Shown here: in pieces, positions 1 to 9,356 of the stretch
Layout: each line of letters begins with the position of its first letter
Position numbering within the stretch: the first letter of the stretch is position 1
Assembly: GCA_019113175.1 (NCBI GenBank)
Contig: DXHY01000070.1
Coordinates: 1-64,000 of the forward strand
From: Candidatus Eisenbergiella stercoravium
GTDB taxonomy: Bacteria > Bacillota > Clostridia > Lachnospirales > Lachnospiraceae
Direction: 5' to 3'
Length of the DNA: 64,000 nt
The notes under the pieces: model-generated
Database searches by the model: none
What the model was told of the DNA's origin: nothing
Seen by the model: only the letters and a program-made list of their open reading frames with translations
Translations under genes and position numbers: made by a program

Positions 1-231
1 AGAGGACCGGGATGGACGGACCGCTGGTGTATCTGTTGGCTGCCAGAGCCATGGCAGAGTAGCCAAGTCCGGCAGGGATAAACGCTGAAGGCATCTAAGC
101 GTGAAGCCCCCCTCAAGATGAGATATCCCAGAAAGTAAGACCCCTTAGAGAGTATGAGGTAGATAGGCTTAAGGTGGAAGTGCAGTAATGCATGGAGCTG
201 ATAAGTACTAATCGGTCGAGGGCTTAACCAA
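1..231 (+). rRNA. 23S ribosomal RNA, 3' end (partial)
   Basis: The window opens inside the last domain of a 23S rRNA gene. The text through the conserved tail (the AGTACTAATCGGTCGAGGGC stretch at about 208-227, then TTAACC) is the standard 3' terminus of bacterial large-subunit rRNA. The mature end is placed near 231 by comparison with known termini and could be off by a few bases. No 5S rRNA or tRNA is visible before the terminator at 329-356. Confidence 0.95.
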
Positions 232-328
232 AGGACGGATGGAGCAGAAGGAACTGCGGAGGATTGGAATTCAGTGTTCGGTTTTGAAGGTATGGGAATT
301 TTAAGTTCTATATTATGATGTGAGATTG

Positions 329-356
329 GGAATGGATTGAATCCATTCCTTTTTTT
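329..356 (+). terminator. Rho-independent terminator of the rRNA operon
   Basis: A perfect 9-bp stem GGAATGGAT/ATCCATTCC with a 3-nt loop is followed by seven T residues. It lies about 100 bases after the 23S end, so it most likely ends the rRNA transcript. Confidence 0.85.
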
Positions 357-382
357 GTGTGCATTTAGAGGGGCCATTTAGG

Positions 383-412
383 TTTACAATTCTGTGGAAG
401 TCGTGATAGAAT
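383..412 (+). promoter_or_regulatory. Probable sigma-A promoter for the S1-domain gene
   Basis: TTTACA (383-388) and TAGAAT (407-412) are separated by 18 bp, downstream of the rRNA terminator and about 110 bases before the chosen start at 524. The rest of 357-523 shows no other convincing feature. The reading frame stays open back to 446, but that extension lacks a ribosome binding site. Confidence 0.5.
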
Positions 413-523
413 AATCGCAGGCAAAATGCGCGGGGATAAGTCCATATGGTTCATGCAGTTTATGTGGGGGACTTCATCGAGGGGCGGGCTTTCTTCGCAG
501 CATGGCAGAAAGGAAGTAACGAG

Positions 524-1513
524 ATGGAAGAAAAGAAACTGGAAGTAACGGAAATGCAGGAGCAGAAAGAGGAAACGGCTGCGGAACCGGTTTCTGGGCA
601 GCCTGAAGCTCAGGAAAGCATGGCGGATTACGCGAAGGAGCTGGAGGCATCCTTCTGTACTATTAAGGAAGGCGATATTGTAACGGGAACCGTAATTTCC
701 GTCAACGAGGAAGAAGTGATTCTGGATCTTCAGTATTATGCGCAGGGAGTGATCAAGGCGGAAGATATGAGCAGCGATCCCTCCTTCCGGCTGATGGACG
801 AAGTGAAGCCCGGCGATACGCTGGAAGCTACCGTTGCCAAAACGGATGACGGAGAGGGAAATATCCTGCTGTCAAGAAAGGAAGCCGTACAGGTTCTGGC
901 CTGGGACGAGCTGAAGAAGGACCTGGAGGAGAAGAAAATACTTTCCGTCAAAATCAGCGAAGCGGTGAAGGCCGGCGTGGTCGCTTATGTAGAAGGAATC
1001 CGGGGCTTCATTCCTGCTTCCCAGCTTTCCCTGTCTTACGTGGAGAATCTGGATGAGTGGGTTGGACGGCAGGTTGATGTCAGGGTCATTACCGTGGATG
1101 AAGAAAAGAAACGTCTGGTTTTGTCAGCAAAGGAAGTAGAGAAGGAGCGGAAGGAGGAAGAGACGAATCATAAGATCGCAATGCTTGTGCCGGGTACAGT
1201 GACAGAGGGTGTTGTCGAAAGCCTGATGCCTTATGGGGCGTTCATAAGCCTTCCGGATGGATTAAGCGGCCTGGTCCATATTTCCCAGATCAGCCAGAGA
1301 AGGATCAAAAAGCCTTCTGAGGTGCTTAAAGTGGGAGATCATGTAAAGGTGAAGATCCTGAATACCAACAATAATAAGATCAGCCTGAGCATGAAGGCTG
1401 TAGAGGAAAATGCGGAAGGCGGGGAAGAAGAAAAAGTTTCTCCCGTTCAGTACAGCTCCAGGGAAGAGGTGACCACTTCGCTTGGAGATCTTCTGAAAAA
1501 TCTGAAGCTTTGA
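524..1513 (+). CDS. S1 RNA-binding domain protein (RpsA-like, three S1 repeats)
   Basis: A 329-residue protein with an acidic N-terminal tail of about 48 residues followed by three S1 (OB-fold) domains at roughly 49-119, 138-203 and 222-292. The third has the classic YGAFISLPDGLSGLVHISQI pattern of ribosomal protein S1. Full S1 in proteobacteria has six repeats, so this is the short firmicute type that binds RNA and may act at the ribosome or in RNA turnover. Its exact role is inferred. The ATG at 524 is chosen because AGGAAG lies 7 bases upstream; the frame is open to 446 but the extra 26 residues do not look like S1 sequence. Acylphosphatase follows 19 bases later. Confidence 0.85.
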   Translation: MEEKKLEVTEMQEQKEETAAEPVSGQPEAQESMADYAKELEASFCTIKEGDIVTGTVISVNEEEVILDLQYYAQGVIKAEDMSSDPSFRLMDEVKPGDTLEATVAKTDDGEGNILLSRKEAVQVLAWDELKKDLEEKKILSVKISEAVKAGVVAYVEGIRGFIPASQLSLSYVENLDEWVGRQVDVRVITVDEEKKRLVLSAKEVEKERKEEETNHKIAMLVPGTVTEGVVESLMPYGAFISLPDGLSGLVHISQISQRRIKKPSEVLKVGDHVKVKILNTNNNKISLSMKAVEENAEGGEEEKVSPVQYSSREEVTTSLGDLLKNLKL

Positions 1514-1532
1514 TTTTCCGGAGGATGTGTTC

Positions 1533-1802
1533 ATGCAAATCAGGAAACACATGATTTTCAGCGGAGAGGTTCAGGGAGTTGGCTTTCGGTACAGGGCCTT
1601 CGTGTATGCTCGGGAGCTTGGACTGACCGGATGGGTCATCAATCTGGATGACGGCCGCGTGGAAATGGAAGTCCAGGGTGAAGAAGAAAAGATGACATGC
1701 CTGAAGGACAGGCTGAGAAACAGCCGCTGGATCGAAATCCATGATATTGAGGAGCAGTCCATTCCTGTCATAGAAGAGCGGGAATTCCGGATTGGAAATT
1801 AG
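1533..1802 (+). CDS. acyP: Acylphosphatase
   Basis: About 89 residues, the normal size for the family. The motif GEVQGVGFRYRA near the N-terminus contains the phosphate-binding loop and its Arg, and GWVINLDDG supplies the catalytic Asn. The family hydrolyses acyl phosphates such as carbamoyl phosphate and 1,3-bisphosphoglycerate in the cytosol. I prefer the ATG at 1533 because GGAGGA at 1520-1525 is correctly spaced; a GTG at 1527 would add two residues. The 3' end runs up to the next gene, so the two are probably cotranscribed. Confidence 0.93.
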   Translation: MQIRKHMIFSGEVQGVGFRYRAFVYARELGLTGWVINLDDGRVEMEVQGEEEKMTCLKDRLRNSRWIEIHDIEEQSIPVIEEREFRIGN

Positions 1803-1821
1803 AGAAAGGATATACAGGCGC

Positions 1822-2532
1822 ATGGAAGAAAAGGAACTGGAGACGGCGGAAGCCGCAGAGAATACTGTGGCCGAATCAGCGGAAGGGACCGCAGAAGAAA
1901 TGGTAGAAGCGGCTGCTGAGGAATCGGCCTCAGAAGAGACAGAAAATGCCGGGACAGAAGAAGGAGAGGCGGAGGAGCCGTCTGTTCCTCCCTATGCAAG
2001 AAGCGGCAGGGGAATCCGTATCAGCGGCCCGCTGCTGTATGAAAACAGCTTTACCATCACACAGGAGGTATATCAGGAATTTCTGAAGGCCTTTATGGGC
2101 AGATACAGAATGCTGTATTATGTGGTCGGAGCCGTGAGTTTTGTTCTGGGTGCCTTCAGCCTTTTTGGCGGAGCTGGCGCTTCCGCACTGCTGTTTTTTG
2201 TTATTACGGTGCTCTGCATTTTTCTGCCTGCGAATACCTATCGCAGCTCCAAAAACAAAAAATATGCCCAGCAGGTGGAGAAAAATGGAGGAAAACCGCT
2301 GGAGCGCAGAGTGATGTTTTATATGAGCGGCCTGGAGGTCTACTCCAACAACGGCGCACATTCTGTATTCCGTTACGGCGATATAACGAAAATCATTTCC
2401 TCCAGAAACCTGTATGTTCTGGTGATGAAGAAGAAGCTTTCTCTTCTCGTCCTGAAGGATTCCTTTACGAAAGGAACGCTGGAGGAATGGAAAACCTTCA
2501 TGAACAAAAAGGGACTGTGGAAGGTTAGATAG
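1822..2532 (+). CDS. YcxB-like membrane protein
   Basis: A 236-residue protein. An N-terminal stretch of about 65 residues very rich in Glu and Ala is followed by a segment resembling a PH-like/YcxB fold, two adjacent transmembrane helices at about 105-150 (YYVVGAVSFVLGAFSLFGG and ALLFFVITVLCIFL), and a C-terminal YcxB-like domain (YMSGLEVYSNNGAHSVFRYG onward). YcxB-like proteins have no settled function. The ATG at 1822 has AGAAAGGA about 11 bases upstream; an in-frame TTG at 1792 overlapping acyP is less likely. Confidence 0.7.
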   Translation: MEEKELETAEAAENTVAESAEGTAEEMVEAAAEESASEETENAGTEEGEAEEPSVPPYARSGRGIRISGPLLYENSFTITQEVYQEFLKAFMGRYRMLYYVVGAVSFVLGAFSLFGGAGASALLFFVITVLCIFLPANTYRSSKNKKYAQQVEKNGGKPLERRVMFYMSGLEVYSNNGAHSVFRYGDITKIISSRNLYVLVMKKKLSLLVLKDSFTKGTLEEWKTFMNKKGLWKVR

Positions 2533-2554
2533 ACGCGGATAGAGAGGTATCGCT

Positions 2555-3337
2555 ATGAAATATTCGGAAAACGGGGTGCAGTATCATCTTCAGATTCAGG
2601 CAGGAGATGTGGGCAGATATGTGATCCTGCCGGGCGATCCAAAACGGTGTGAGAAAATTGCGGCATATTTTGAGGCTCCCGGACTGGTTGCGGACAGCCG
2701 GGAATTCGTCACCTGGACCGGAACGCTGGAAGGAGAAAAGGTGAGCGTGACCTCCACCGGAATCGGCGGCCCGTCGGCATCCATCGCGATGGAAGAGCTG
2801 GTGCGCTGCGGCGCGGATACCTTTGTCCGCGTCGGGACCTGCGGGGGAATGGACATCAACGTGAAGAGCGGTGATCTGGTCGTTGCTACCGGAGCGGTGA
2901 GAAACGAGGGAACCAGCCGGGAATATGCGCCCATTGAGTTTCCGGCCGTTGCGGATTTTGACGTGGTGAGCGCTCTGAGTGAAGCCGCCGAAAAGAGCGG
3001 TCATGATTGGCACAGAGGAATCGTACAGTGTAAGGATTCCTTTTACGGCCAGCATGAACCGGAGCTGATGCCGGTAAGCTTCGAGCTGGAGCAGAAGTGG
3101 CAGGCCTGGCTGAAGCTGGGCTGTAAGGCATCCGAGATGGAATCGGCCGCTCTGTTTGTGGTGGCGGATTATCTGAAGGTGCGATGTGGTTCCGTGTTCC
3201 TGGTGGTCGCAAATCAGGAGAGGGAAAAAGCAGGGCTGTTCAATCCGGTGGAGCATGATACGGACGCGGCGGTCCGCTGCGGAGTGGAGGCCCTGCGAAT
3301 CCTGATCCGCAGGGACAGAGAAAAAAGAAAAGAATGA
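2555..3337 (+). CDS. udp: Uridine phosphorylase
   Basis: A 260-residue PNP/UDP-type nucleoside phosphorylase. It shows the N-terminal phosphate-binding [13 protein letters not shown], the [16 protein letters not shown] segment, RVGTCGGM, and the ribose-binding [10 protein letters not shown] near residue 195, all diagnostic of uridine phosphorylase. It splits uridine with phosphate to uracil and ribose 1-phosphate in pyrimidine salvage. It follows the YcxB-like gene by 22 bases and precedes a small FakA-like gene by 12, suggesting one transcript. Confidence 0.93.
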   Translation: MKYSENGVQYHLQIQAGDVGRYVILPGDPKRCEKIAAYFEAPGLVADSREFVTWTGTLEGEKVSVTSTGIGGPSASIAMEELVRCGADTFVRVGTCGGMDINVKSGDLVVATGAVRNEGTSREYAPIEFPAVADFDVVSALSEAAEKSGHDWHRGIVQCKDSFYGQHEPELMPVSFELEQKWQAWLKLGCKASEMESAALFVVADYLKVRCGSVFLVVANQEREKAGLFNPVEHDTDAAVRCGVEALRILIRRDREKRKE

Positions 3338-3349
3338 GGAGAACGGAAG

Positions 3350-3601
3350 ATGCTGGAATATAAATTTGATACACAGTTGCTGATCGAAGGCGAAAATCTT
3401 TCAGAGGATGACATCAATGAATATATCACCAATAATATTGAAGGAGACTGTCTTCTTGCCGTAGGTGACGAGGAACTGATCAAGATTCATTTTCATACGA
3501 ATACGCCCTGGAAGGTGCTGGAATACTGTGCTTCTCTGGGGGAGATCTACGATGTGGTCATTGAAAACATGGAACGGCAGGCGAACGGGCTGAAGGGATA
3601 A
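3350..3601 (+). CDS. Small orphan protein resembling the middle domain of FakA/YloV (DAK2-DegV kinase subunit)
   Basis: Only 83 residues. The order YKFDTQLLIEG, GDCLLAVGDEELIKIHFHTN, KVLEYCASLGEIYDVVIENM matches the domain that follows the DAK2 kinase domain in FakA-type fatty acid kinase subunits. Neither the ATP-binding DAK2 part nor the C-terminal part is present here. It has its own ATG with GGAGAACGGAAG upstream, and no frameshifted kinase remains lie next to it, so it appears to be an independent small gene rather than a fresh fragment. Function unknown. Confidence 0.65.
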   Translation: MLEYKFDTQLLIEGENLSEDDINEYITNNIEGDCLLAVGDEELIKIHFHTNTPWKVLEYCASLGEIYDVVIENMERQANGLKG

Positions 3602-3632
3602 GTCAGAAGGCTGAGAAAGAAGAGGGAACGGA

Positions 3633-4409
3633 ATGACAAATCAGGAGATTTTGCATACGGCGCTTCGCCAGTCGGCCATAGACTGCGGCTGTCAGCCGGA
3701 GGATTTTCTGAATCCGGGAAACAGAATCGTCCGTTCGAAGAGAAATCCTGCCGCGAGAAGGTATCTGGACCTCCCGCTTCCCTGCAATCTGGTTTCCTAT
3801 GGAAACGGAATCGTAGCGTCTGTGAGCGCGGAACTTGAGGAGGAAGCACGCGGATACATCAGCCGTTTTCCTGCTGTACATTGTTTTGAAACGCCCAATC
3901 TCCATGTGCTGAACGATGCGGTGGAGAAGAAGGGAATGCGTGTCTGCTTCATGGCGGAATATTTTCTCCCGGACGTGAATGCTCTGAAAAAGCTTCCCTG
4001 TGATTTTGAAATCAGGCTTCTGGGACCGCAGGATTTTGAGGGGCTCTATACGGAACAGTGGAGCAATGCGCTGTGTGAAAAGAGGAAGGAGCTGGACGTG
4101 CTGGGGCTTGGCGCTTTCGAGAACGGCAGGCTGGTAGGGCTGGCGGGCTGTTCGGCCGACTGCGTGGACATGTGGCAGATCGGAATCGATGTGCTGGAAG
4201 GCTGCAGGAGGAAAGGCATTGCTTCCGCGCTGGTCTCCGGACTTGCGCTCGCGGCCATGGATCGGGGGAAGGTTCCCTTTTACTGCGCTGCCTGGTCGAA
4301 TATCCGGTCTGTCCGGACTGCCATCCGGAGCGGATTCAGGCCCGCATGGGTGGAGCTGACCGTAAAACGGAGGGAGTTTGTGGACGAAATGAACGGAGTA
4401 AACGAATAA
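3633..4409 (+). CDS. GNAT family N-acetyltransferase
   Basis: 258 residues. The C-terminal half is a GNAT fold: a beta strand DMWQIGIDVLEGCRRKGIAS, with the acetyl-CoA pyrophosphate loop RRKGIA at about residues 190-195, followed by the conserved helix and the AAWSNIRSVRTAIRSGF motif. The N-terminal 120 residues are family-specific. The substrate cannot be deduced. It ends just before a strong bidirectional terminator shared with rpsT. Confidence 0.8.
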   Translation: MTNQEILHTALRQSAIDCGCQPEDFLNPGNRIVRSKRNPAARRYLDLPLPCNLVSYGNGIVASVSAELEEEARGYISRFPAVHCFETPNLHVLNDAVEKKGMRVCFMAEYFLPDVNALKKLPCDFEIRLLGPQDFEGLYTEQWSNALCEKRKELDVLGLGAFENGRLVGLAGCSADCVDMWQIGIDVLEGCRRKGIASALVSGLALAAMDRGKVPFYCAAWSNIRSVRTAIRSGFRPAWVELTVKRREFVDEMNGVNE

Positions 4410-4416
4410 GACAGAC

Positions 4417-4468
4417 AGAATAAAAAACCCGTTCCTGCATGACGGTACAGGAACGGGTTTTTTATTCT
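4417..4468. terminator. Bidirectional terminator between GNAT gene and rpsT
   Basis: A 21-bp perfect inverted repeat has a core CCCGTTCCTG/CAGGAACGGG flanked by A6 on the left and T6 on the right, around a 10-base loop. It can end transcripts from both convergent genes. Confidence 0.92.
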
Positions 4469-4475
4469 GTATGGA

Positions 4476-4739
4476 TTAAGCCATCTGGTTTACAGCCTTG
4501 GCGAGGCGGGAAACCTTTCTGGATGCCGTATTCTTATGGAATACGCCCTTCGTGCAGGCCTTGTCGATCGTAGCAGTAGCGGCAGTAAGCGCGCTCTGTG
4601 CTGCAGCCTTGTCACCGGACTCGATTGCTGCGTATACCTTCTTAACAGCAGTCTTTGCACCAGACTTGATAGACTTGTTTCTTTCAGCCTTGGTTCTGTT
4701 TACCAGAATCCTCTTCTTTGCAGATTTGATGTTAGCCAA
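4476..4739 (-). CDS. rpsT: 30S ribosomal protein S20
   Basis: 87 residues, beginning ANIKSAKKRILVNRTKAERN after the initiator, rich in Lys and Ala, as expected for S20, a 16S rRNA-binding protein. The start is a TTG (4739-4737) preceded by GAGGTGAG at ideal distance. The in-frame ATG further upstream would have to include that SD sequence in the coding region. A TTG start is also seen in E. coli rpsT, where it is linked to weak initiation and autoregulation. Transcribed against gpr from the promoter at 4834-4862. Confidence 0.97.
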   Translation of the reverse strand: MANIKSAKKRILVNRTKAERNKSIKSGAKTAVKKVYAAIESGDKAAAQSALTAATATIDKACTKGVFHKNTASRKVSRLAKAVNQMA

Positions 4740-4833
4740 GATACTCACCTCCATTTTCAACTGGATTTTTCCATTCTTTGAAAATGTTTCATTAAACCCG
4801 GACACGGTCGTTCTAATGGAAACATACAAATGT

Positions 4834-4862
4834 ATTCTATAGGACGTATTCGTTTCTGTCAA
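4834..4862 (-). promoter_or_regulatory. Sigma-A promoter of rpsT
   Basis: On the minus strand, TTGACA (4857-4862) and TAGAAT (4834-4839) are separated by exactly 17 bp. The predicted start leaves a leader of about 90 bases before the TTG start codon. Confidence 0.85.
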
Positions 4863-4993
4863 TACATAATTTGCTTGATTTTGCAAAAAATAAAAAGCGT
4901 TGACGACTGTTTGAGCCTTTGTCAACTCTGATACCGGCGCCGCCCGGAGCGGCCTGCATAATTTAAAGTAAAGAAAAGAGCGGGAGAGTACAG

Positions 4994-5905
4994 ATGAGTT
5001 GTTTTCAGGTGAGAACTGACCTGGCTCTGGAAGCCAGGGAGGGCATTGCGGATGCGGACGGGGAGCTGAGAGGGGTCCGCGTGGAGGAATACCGGAATGA
5101 AAAAAGCGAGGTGAACATCACAAAGGTCACCATCGATACCAGAAATGGCGCAAAAGCGATGGGAAAACCCATGGGTACCTACATCACCCTAGAGGCTCCC
5201 GGCCTGAACGAGCCGGATGAGGACTATCACAGAGAGGTCTCTGAGGAGCTGGCAGAGCAGATCCGCCTGCTCCTTCCGGATGAAAAGGAAGAAAAATCCG
5301 TTCTGGTGGTGGGACTGGGAAACCGGGACGTGACGGCGGACGCGCTCGGGCCGGAGGTGGTTGACAATCTTTTCATCAACAGGCATGTGGTTCTGGAATA
5401 TGGAAAGGCCGCCTATGGGAAGGAGAAAATGAATCTCATCAGCAGCCTGGTTCCCGGTGTGACGGCAATGACCGGAATGGAAACCGCAGAGATCATCAAG
5501 GGTGTTGTGGAGCAGACCACTCCGGATGTGGTGCTGGTGGTGGATGCTCTTGCGGCGAGAAGCACAAAAAGGCTGAACCGGACCATTCAGATCTCTGATG
5601 CGGGTATTCATCCGGGCTCCGGAGTAGGCAACCATCGCAACGCCATCACCAGAGAAAGCCTGGGAGTACCTGTCATTGCCATCGGTGTGCCGACGGTGGT
5701 GGACGCGGCAACCATAGTGGGAGATGCGATTGAAAGCATGGTCCGGGAAAGCGGAGAGAAGACCACATTTCTGCACAGGGATCATCCAAAGGCGATTTCT
5801 GAGCTGAACAACATGTACGTGACGAGCAAGGATATTGACGAGACAGTGAAAAGGCTGAGCTTTACCATATCGGAGGCTATCAATATCGCGCTTCAGATTG
5901 CCTGA
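4994..5905 (+). CDS. gpr: Germination protease GPR (spore endopeptidase)
   Basis: 303 residues. The N-terminal RTDLALEARE matches the region that includes the autoprocessing site of GPR, and the body holds VLVVGLGNRDVTADALGP, SLVPGVTAMTGMETAEII and VDALAARS, all GPR signatures. The enzyme degrades small acid-soluble spore proteins at germination, and is made as a zymogen in the forespore. It is followed by spoIIP, as in many Clostridia and Bacilli. Expression by sigma-F or sigma-G is expected from the family; I could not identify a clear promoter in 4926-4993. Confidence 0.95.
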   Translation: MSCFQVRTDLALEAREGIADADGELRGVRVEEYRNEKSEVNITKVTIDTRNGAKAMGKPMGTYITLEAPGLNEPDEDYHREVSEELAEQIRLLLPDEKEEKSVLVVGLGNRDVTADALGPEVVDNLFINRHVVLEYGKAAYGKEKMNLISSLVPGVTAMTGMETAEIIKGVVEQTTPDVVLVVDALAARSTKRLNRTIQISDAGIHPGSGVGNHRNAITRESLGVPVIAIGVPTVVDAATIVGDAIESMVRESGEKTTFLHRDHPKAISELNNMYVTSKDIDETVKRLSFTISEAINIALQIA

Positions 5906-5958
5906 CGGATTCTTCTGCGGATGGCATACAGAGGAATGGGAAATGCATATATTTCCCT

Positions 5959-7377
5959 ATGAGCGGAAAATGGAACGGAAAGAGGATTTTTCATATCATC
6001 GTGCTGATTCTTGTGGGAATCGCTTTGACGGACCTTCTGTTTCTGCGGAGAGGGGACAGTGAAGAGGACGGGGAAAGCAGATTCTCCTGGAAAGCTGTCC
6101 TTTCGGACCAGCTGGGGCGGGAGGTCCTTGACGTATGGCTTCCCGCATTTTCCTTTGCCGGACAGAATGAAGTGCAGAATGGCGGACTCCTTCAGGACAT
6201 TCTTGGCCAGCAGTTGCCCATTCTGGCTTATGGGCTGGAGGATGGAAACGATGTGGACGGGCTGCAGACAGAAAGCGGAAGCCTACGGGAAAAATTCCTG
6301 CTGCAGGAGGGGATCAGCGAAGATCAGGAAAGCGAAACGGGAGATGCTCTGGAAATGCCGCAGACGGAGGAGGGGAAGCTGCGCCTGGACGAGGAGCTGC
6401 AGAAGAAGCTTCAGGAGGAAAATCAGACGGGTGGGGGAGCCGGACAGGAAAGCATGCAGGGAGAGGTGTCCGGAAACGGAATGGAGATGGTGCAGGGAGA
6501 AACGGCAGGTGAAGATGCCTTTGGCTTTGTGAAGGCACAGGCGCGCTCTCAGGAGTACGACTGGAGCTATTATCAGGATTTTGATGCGCTCATTAAGGGC
6601 TTTTATGCGGTGGATGCTACTACGGAGGCCAGCCCGGACCAGATGCAGCTGGATCAGCTTCTGGGGAGGAACCTGACCATTGAAAAAAATCCGGATGTTC
6701 CGCAGATCCTGATTTATCATACCCATTCCCAGGAAACTTTTGTGGATTCTGTTCCAGGAGACACATCAACCAGTATCGTGGGAGCGGGAGAGCTTCTGGC
6801 ACAGATTCTGCGGGAGGAATACGGCTACAATGTGATCCACAATACCGGAGAATATGATGTGGAGAGCAGAGACAACGCATATTCCGTTTCGCTCCCGGCC
6901 ATAGAGCAGATTCTTGCAGAGAATCCCACCATTGAGGTGGTGATTGACCTGCACCGGGATGCGGTGCTGGAGGGAAAGCTGGTAACGGAGCTGAACGGAA
7001 AACCCACGGCCACCTTCATGTTTTTTAATGGCCTTTCCTATACGAAGGCGGCGGGAAATATCGCTTATCTGGAGAACCCGTACATAGAGGAAAATCTGGC
7101 CTTTTCCTTTCAGATGCAGGTGATCGCGAACGAGTATTATCCGGGGCTGACCAGACGCATCTACCTGAAGGGCTACAGATATAATATGCATCTTCGTCCC
7201 AGAAGCCTTCTGATCGAGCTGGGAGCACAGACCAATACGGTGGAGGAAATTATGAATGCCTGTGCGCCCATCGCGCATATTCTGGATATGGAGCTGTCCG
7301 GGGCCGGAGCGTCCTGGAGAGAGCAGACGGGGACGCAGGAGCAGACAGCGGGAATGCAGGAGCAGGCGGGGGATTGA
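5959..7377 (+). CDS. spoIIP: Stage II sporulation protein P (SpoIIP)
   Basis: 472 residues. A signal/anchor helix lies at about 7-29, then a long low-complexity, Glu/Gln-rich linker to about residue 190, then the SpoIIP amidase/endopeptidase domain with [12 protein letters not shown] and the VIDLHRDAV motif (metal ligands). SpoIIP cuts peptidoglycan with SpoIID during engulfment. The C-terminal tail is a Gln/Glu/Thr-rich extension after the enzymatic core. The start region contains a small inverted repeat (GGGAAAT/ATTTCCC) just before the ATG and lacks a strong SD, so the start is less sure than the gene. Confidence 0.93.
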   Translation: MSGKWNGKRIFHIIVLILVGIALTDLLFLRRGDSEEDGESRFSWKAVLSDQLGREVLDVWLPAFSFAGQNEVQNGGLLQDILGQQLPILAYGLEDGNDVDGLQTESGSLREKFLLQEGISEDQESETGDALEMPQTEEGKLRLDEELQKKLQEENQTGGGAGQESMQGEVSGNGMEMVQGETAGEDAFGFVKAQARSQEYDWSYYQDFDALIKGFYAVDATTEASPDQMQLDQLLGRNLTIEKNPDVPQILIYHTHSQETFVDSVPGDTSTSIVGAGELLAQILREEYGYNVIHNTGEYDVESRDNAYSVSLPAIEQILAENPTIEVVIDLHRDAVLEGKLVTELNGKPTATFMFFNGLSYTKAAGNIAYLENPYIEENLAFSFQMQVIANEYYPGLTRRIYLKGYRYNMHLRPRSLLIELGAQTNTVEEIMNACAPIAHILDMELSGAGASWREQTGTQEQTAGMQEQAGD

Positions 7378-7402
7378 CCGAAACCGCCGATTTTGCTATA
7401 CT
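7374..7402 (+). promoter_or_regulatory. Sigma-A promoter for lepA
   Basis: TTGACC (7374-7379, overlapping the spoIIP stop codon) and TATACT (7397-7402) are 17 bp apart. It lies directly upstream of the lepA leader. Confidence 0.6.
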
Positions 7403-7408
7403 TGGCAT

Positions 7409-7437
7409 GTCCGTACAAAGGAGTACGGCGTTTTTTC
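7409..7437 (+). terminator. Terminator of spoIIP, positioned at the start of the lepA transcript
   Basis: CCGTAC/GTACGG with a 6-base loop is followed by CG and six T. It can end spoIIP transcripts. It begins within two or three bases of the predicted lepA transcription start, so it would also form the very 5' end of that RNA. Confidence 0.7.
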
Positions 7438-7459
7438 AATCAGAAGTACGGAGGAGAAC

Positions 7460-9274
7460 ATGTCCATAGATCAGAGCAAAATCAGAAATTTTTGTATTAT
7501 CGCCCACATTGACCACGGCAAATCCACGCTGGCGGACCGGATCATCGAGAAAACGGGACTGCTCACCAGCAGGGAGATGCAGGAGCAGGTGCTGGACAAT
7601 ATGGATCTGGAGCGGGAAAGAGGAATCACCATCAAGTCCCAGGCGGTGCGGACCGTTTATAAGGCAAAGGATGGAGAGGAGTATATCCTGAACCTGATCG
7701 ATACGCCCGGTCATGTGGATTTTAATTATGAGGTGAGCCGGGCGCTGGCGGCCTGCGACGGAGCGGTGCTGGTGGTGGATGCTGCCCAGGGAATCGAGGC
7801 GCAGACGCTGGCGAACGTGTACCTGGCTCTGGATCATGATCTGGACGTGTTCCCTGTCATCAATAAAATCGATCTGCCAAGCGCGGAGCCGGAGCGGGTG
7901 AAGGAGGAGATCGAGGATGTGATCGGCCTGGAGGCCCACGATGCTCCGCTGATTTCCGCCAAAAACGGAATCGGAATCGATGAGGTACTGGAGGCCATTG
8001 TACACAAAATTCCGGCTCCGAAGGGAAGCCCGGACAATCCGCTTCAGGCGCTGATTTTTGATTCTCTCTATGATTCCTATAAGGGGGTTATCATTTTCTG
8101 CCGGATCATGGAAGGCCGGGTGGCAAAGGGAACCAGAATCCGCATGATGGCCACCGGCGCTGAAGAAGAGGTGGTCGAGGTGGGGTATTTCGGCGCGGGT
8201 CAGTTCATCCCCTGCGACGAGCTTTCCGCCGGCATGGTGGGATATATCACCGCCTCCATCAAGAACGTGAAGGATACCCAGGTGGGCGATACCGTGACGG
8301 ATGCGGACAGGCCCTGCGCGGAGCCCCTTCCAGGCTATAAGAAGGTACAGCCCATGGTTTACTGCGGCATGTATCCGGCGGACGGCGCAAAGTATCCGGA
8401 TCTGCGGGATGCGCTGGAAAAGCTGCAGTTAAATGACGCTTCCCTTTTCTATGAGCCTGAAACCTCGGTGGCACTGGGCTTCGGCTTCCGCTGCGGCTTC
8501 CTCGGACTGCTGCATCTGGAGGTGATTCAGGAACGACTGGAGCGGGAATACAATCTGGATCTGGTGACCACCGCACCGGGGGTTGTCTATAAGGTGCACA
8601 AGACGGACGGTGAGGTGATCGAGCTGACCAATCCCTCCAATCTGCCGGATCCGTCTACGATTGAATACATGGAGGAGCCCATCGTCAGCGCGGAGATCAT
8701 GGTGACCAGCGATTACATCGGTTCCATTATGGAGCTGTGCCAGGAAAGGCGCGGCCGCTATCTGAGCATGGAATACATGGAGGAAAAGCGGGCGCTTCTG
8801 AAATATGAGCTGCCGCTCAACGAAATTATCTATGACTTTTTTGACGCCCTCAAATCCCGTTCCCGCGGTTATGCGTCCTTTGACTATGACATGAAGGGCT
8901 ATGAGCAGGCGGAGCTGGTGAAGCTGGATATCCTGATCAACCGGGAAGAGGTGGACGCCCTGTCCTTCATCGTGCATAAGGACAGCGCCTATGAGCGCGG
9001 CCGCAGGATGTGTGAGAAGCTGAAGGATGAGATCCCGAGACATCTGTTCGAGATTCCCATTCAGGCGGCGATCGGAAGCAAGATCATCGCAAGGGAAACG
9101 GTGAAGGCGCTCAGAAAGGACGTGCTCGCCAAGTGTTACGGCGGCGATATCACCAGAAAGAAAAAGCTGCTGGAGAAGCAGAAGGAAGGCAAGAAGCGCA
9201 TGCGCCAGGTGGGAAATGTGGAGATTCCGCAGGAGGCCTTCATGAGCGTGCTTAAGCTGGACGACAGAAAATAG
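7460..9274 (+). CDS. lepA: Elongation factor 4 (LepA), ribosome back-translocase GTPase
   Basis: 604 residues, full length. P-loop AHIDHGKST at 15-23, then [17 protein letters not shown] and NKIDLP give the complete GTPase. The C-terminal LepA-specific domain includes [20 protein letters not shown]. The ATG at 7460 is chosen over the longer open frame from 7256 because GGAGGAGAAC lies just upstream and the family begins at this point. The order gpr-spoIIP-lepA-hemW is common in Firmicutes. Confidence 0.98.
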   Translation: MSIDQSKIRNFCIIAHIDHGKSTLADRIIEKTGLLTSREMQEQVLDNMDLERERGITIKSQAVRTVYKAKDGEEYILNLIDTPGHVDFNYEVSRALAACDGAVLVVDAAQGIEAQTLANVYLALDHDLDVFPVINKIDLPSAEPERVKEEIEDVIGLEAHDAPLISAKNGIGIDEVLEAIVHKIPAPKGSPDNPLQALIFDSLYDSYKGVIIFCRIMEGRVAKGTRIRMMATGAEEEVVEVGYFGAGQFIPCDELSAGMVGYITASIKNVKDTQVGDTVTDADRPCAEPLPGYKKVQPMVYCGMYPADGAKYPDLRDALEKLQLNDASLFYEPETSVALGFGFRCGFLGLLHLEVIQERLEREYNLDLVTTAPGVVYKVHKTDGEVIELTNPSNLPDPSTIEYMEEPIVSAEIMVTSDYIGSIMELCQERRGRYLSMEYMEEKRALLKYELPLNEIIYDFFDALKSRSRGYASFDYDMKGYEQAELVKLDILINREEVDALSFIVHKDSAYERGRRMCEKLKDEIPRHLFEIPIQAAIGSKIIARETVKALRKDVLAKCYGGDITRKKKLLEKQKEGKKRMRQVGNVEIPQEAFMSVLKLDDRK

Positions 9275-9322
9275 CGGCAGGACCGCAGCATTGATTTTAA
9301 AAACTGATTCAGAATGAAAACT

Positions 9323-9356
9323 GCCGGAACCATCAGTGTGAAAATCCGGCTTTTTT
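9323..9356 (+). terminator. Terminator after lepA
   Basis: GCCGGA/TCCGGC with a 16-base loop is followed directly by six T. It lies about 50 bases after lepA. Confidence 0.75.

Noticed and set aside
4927..4960. Similarity of the pre-gpr GC-rich string to the uppS 19-bp repeat
   Set aside because: Only scattered words match (GATAC, GCCCGGAG, GCGGC) in different spacing; likely chance in GC-rich DNA.
4926..4993. Sigma-G promoter for gpr at GCATAATTTA
   Set aside because: The -10-like string is close to CATnnTA, but no matching -35 lies at an acceptable distance.
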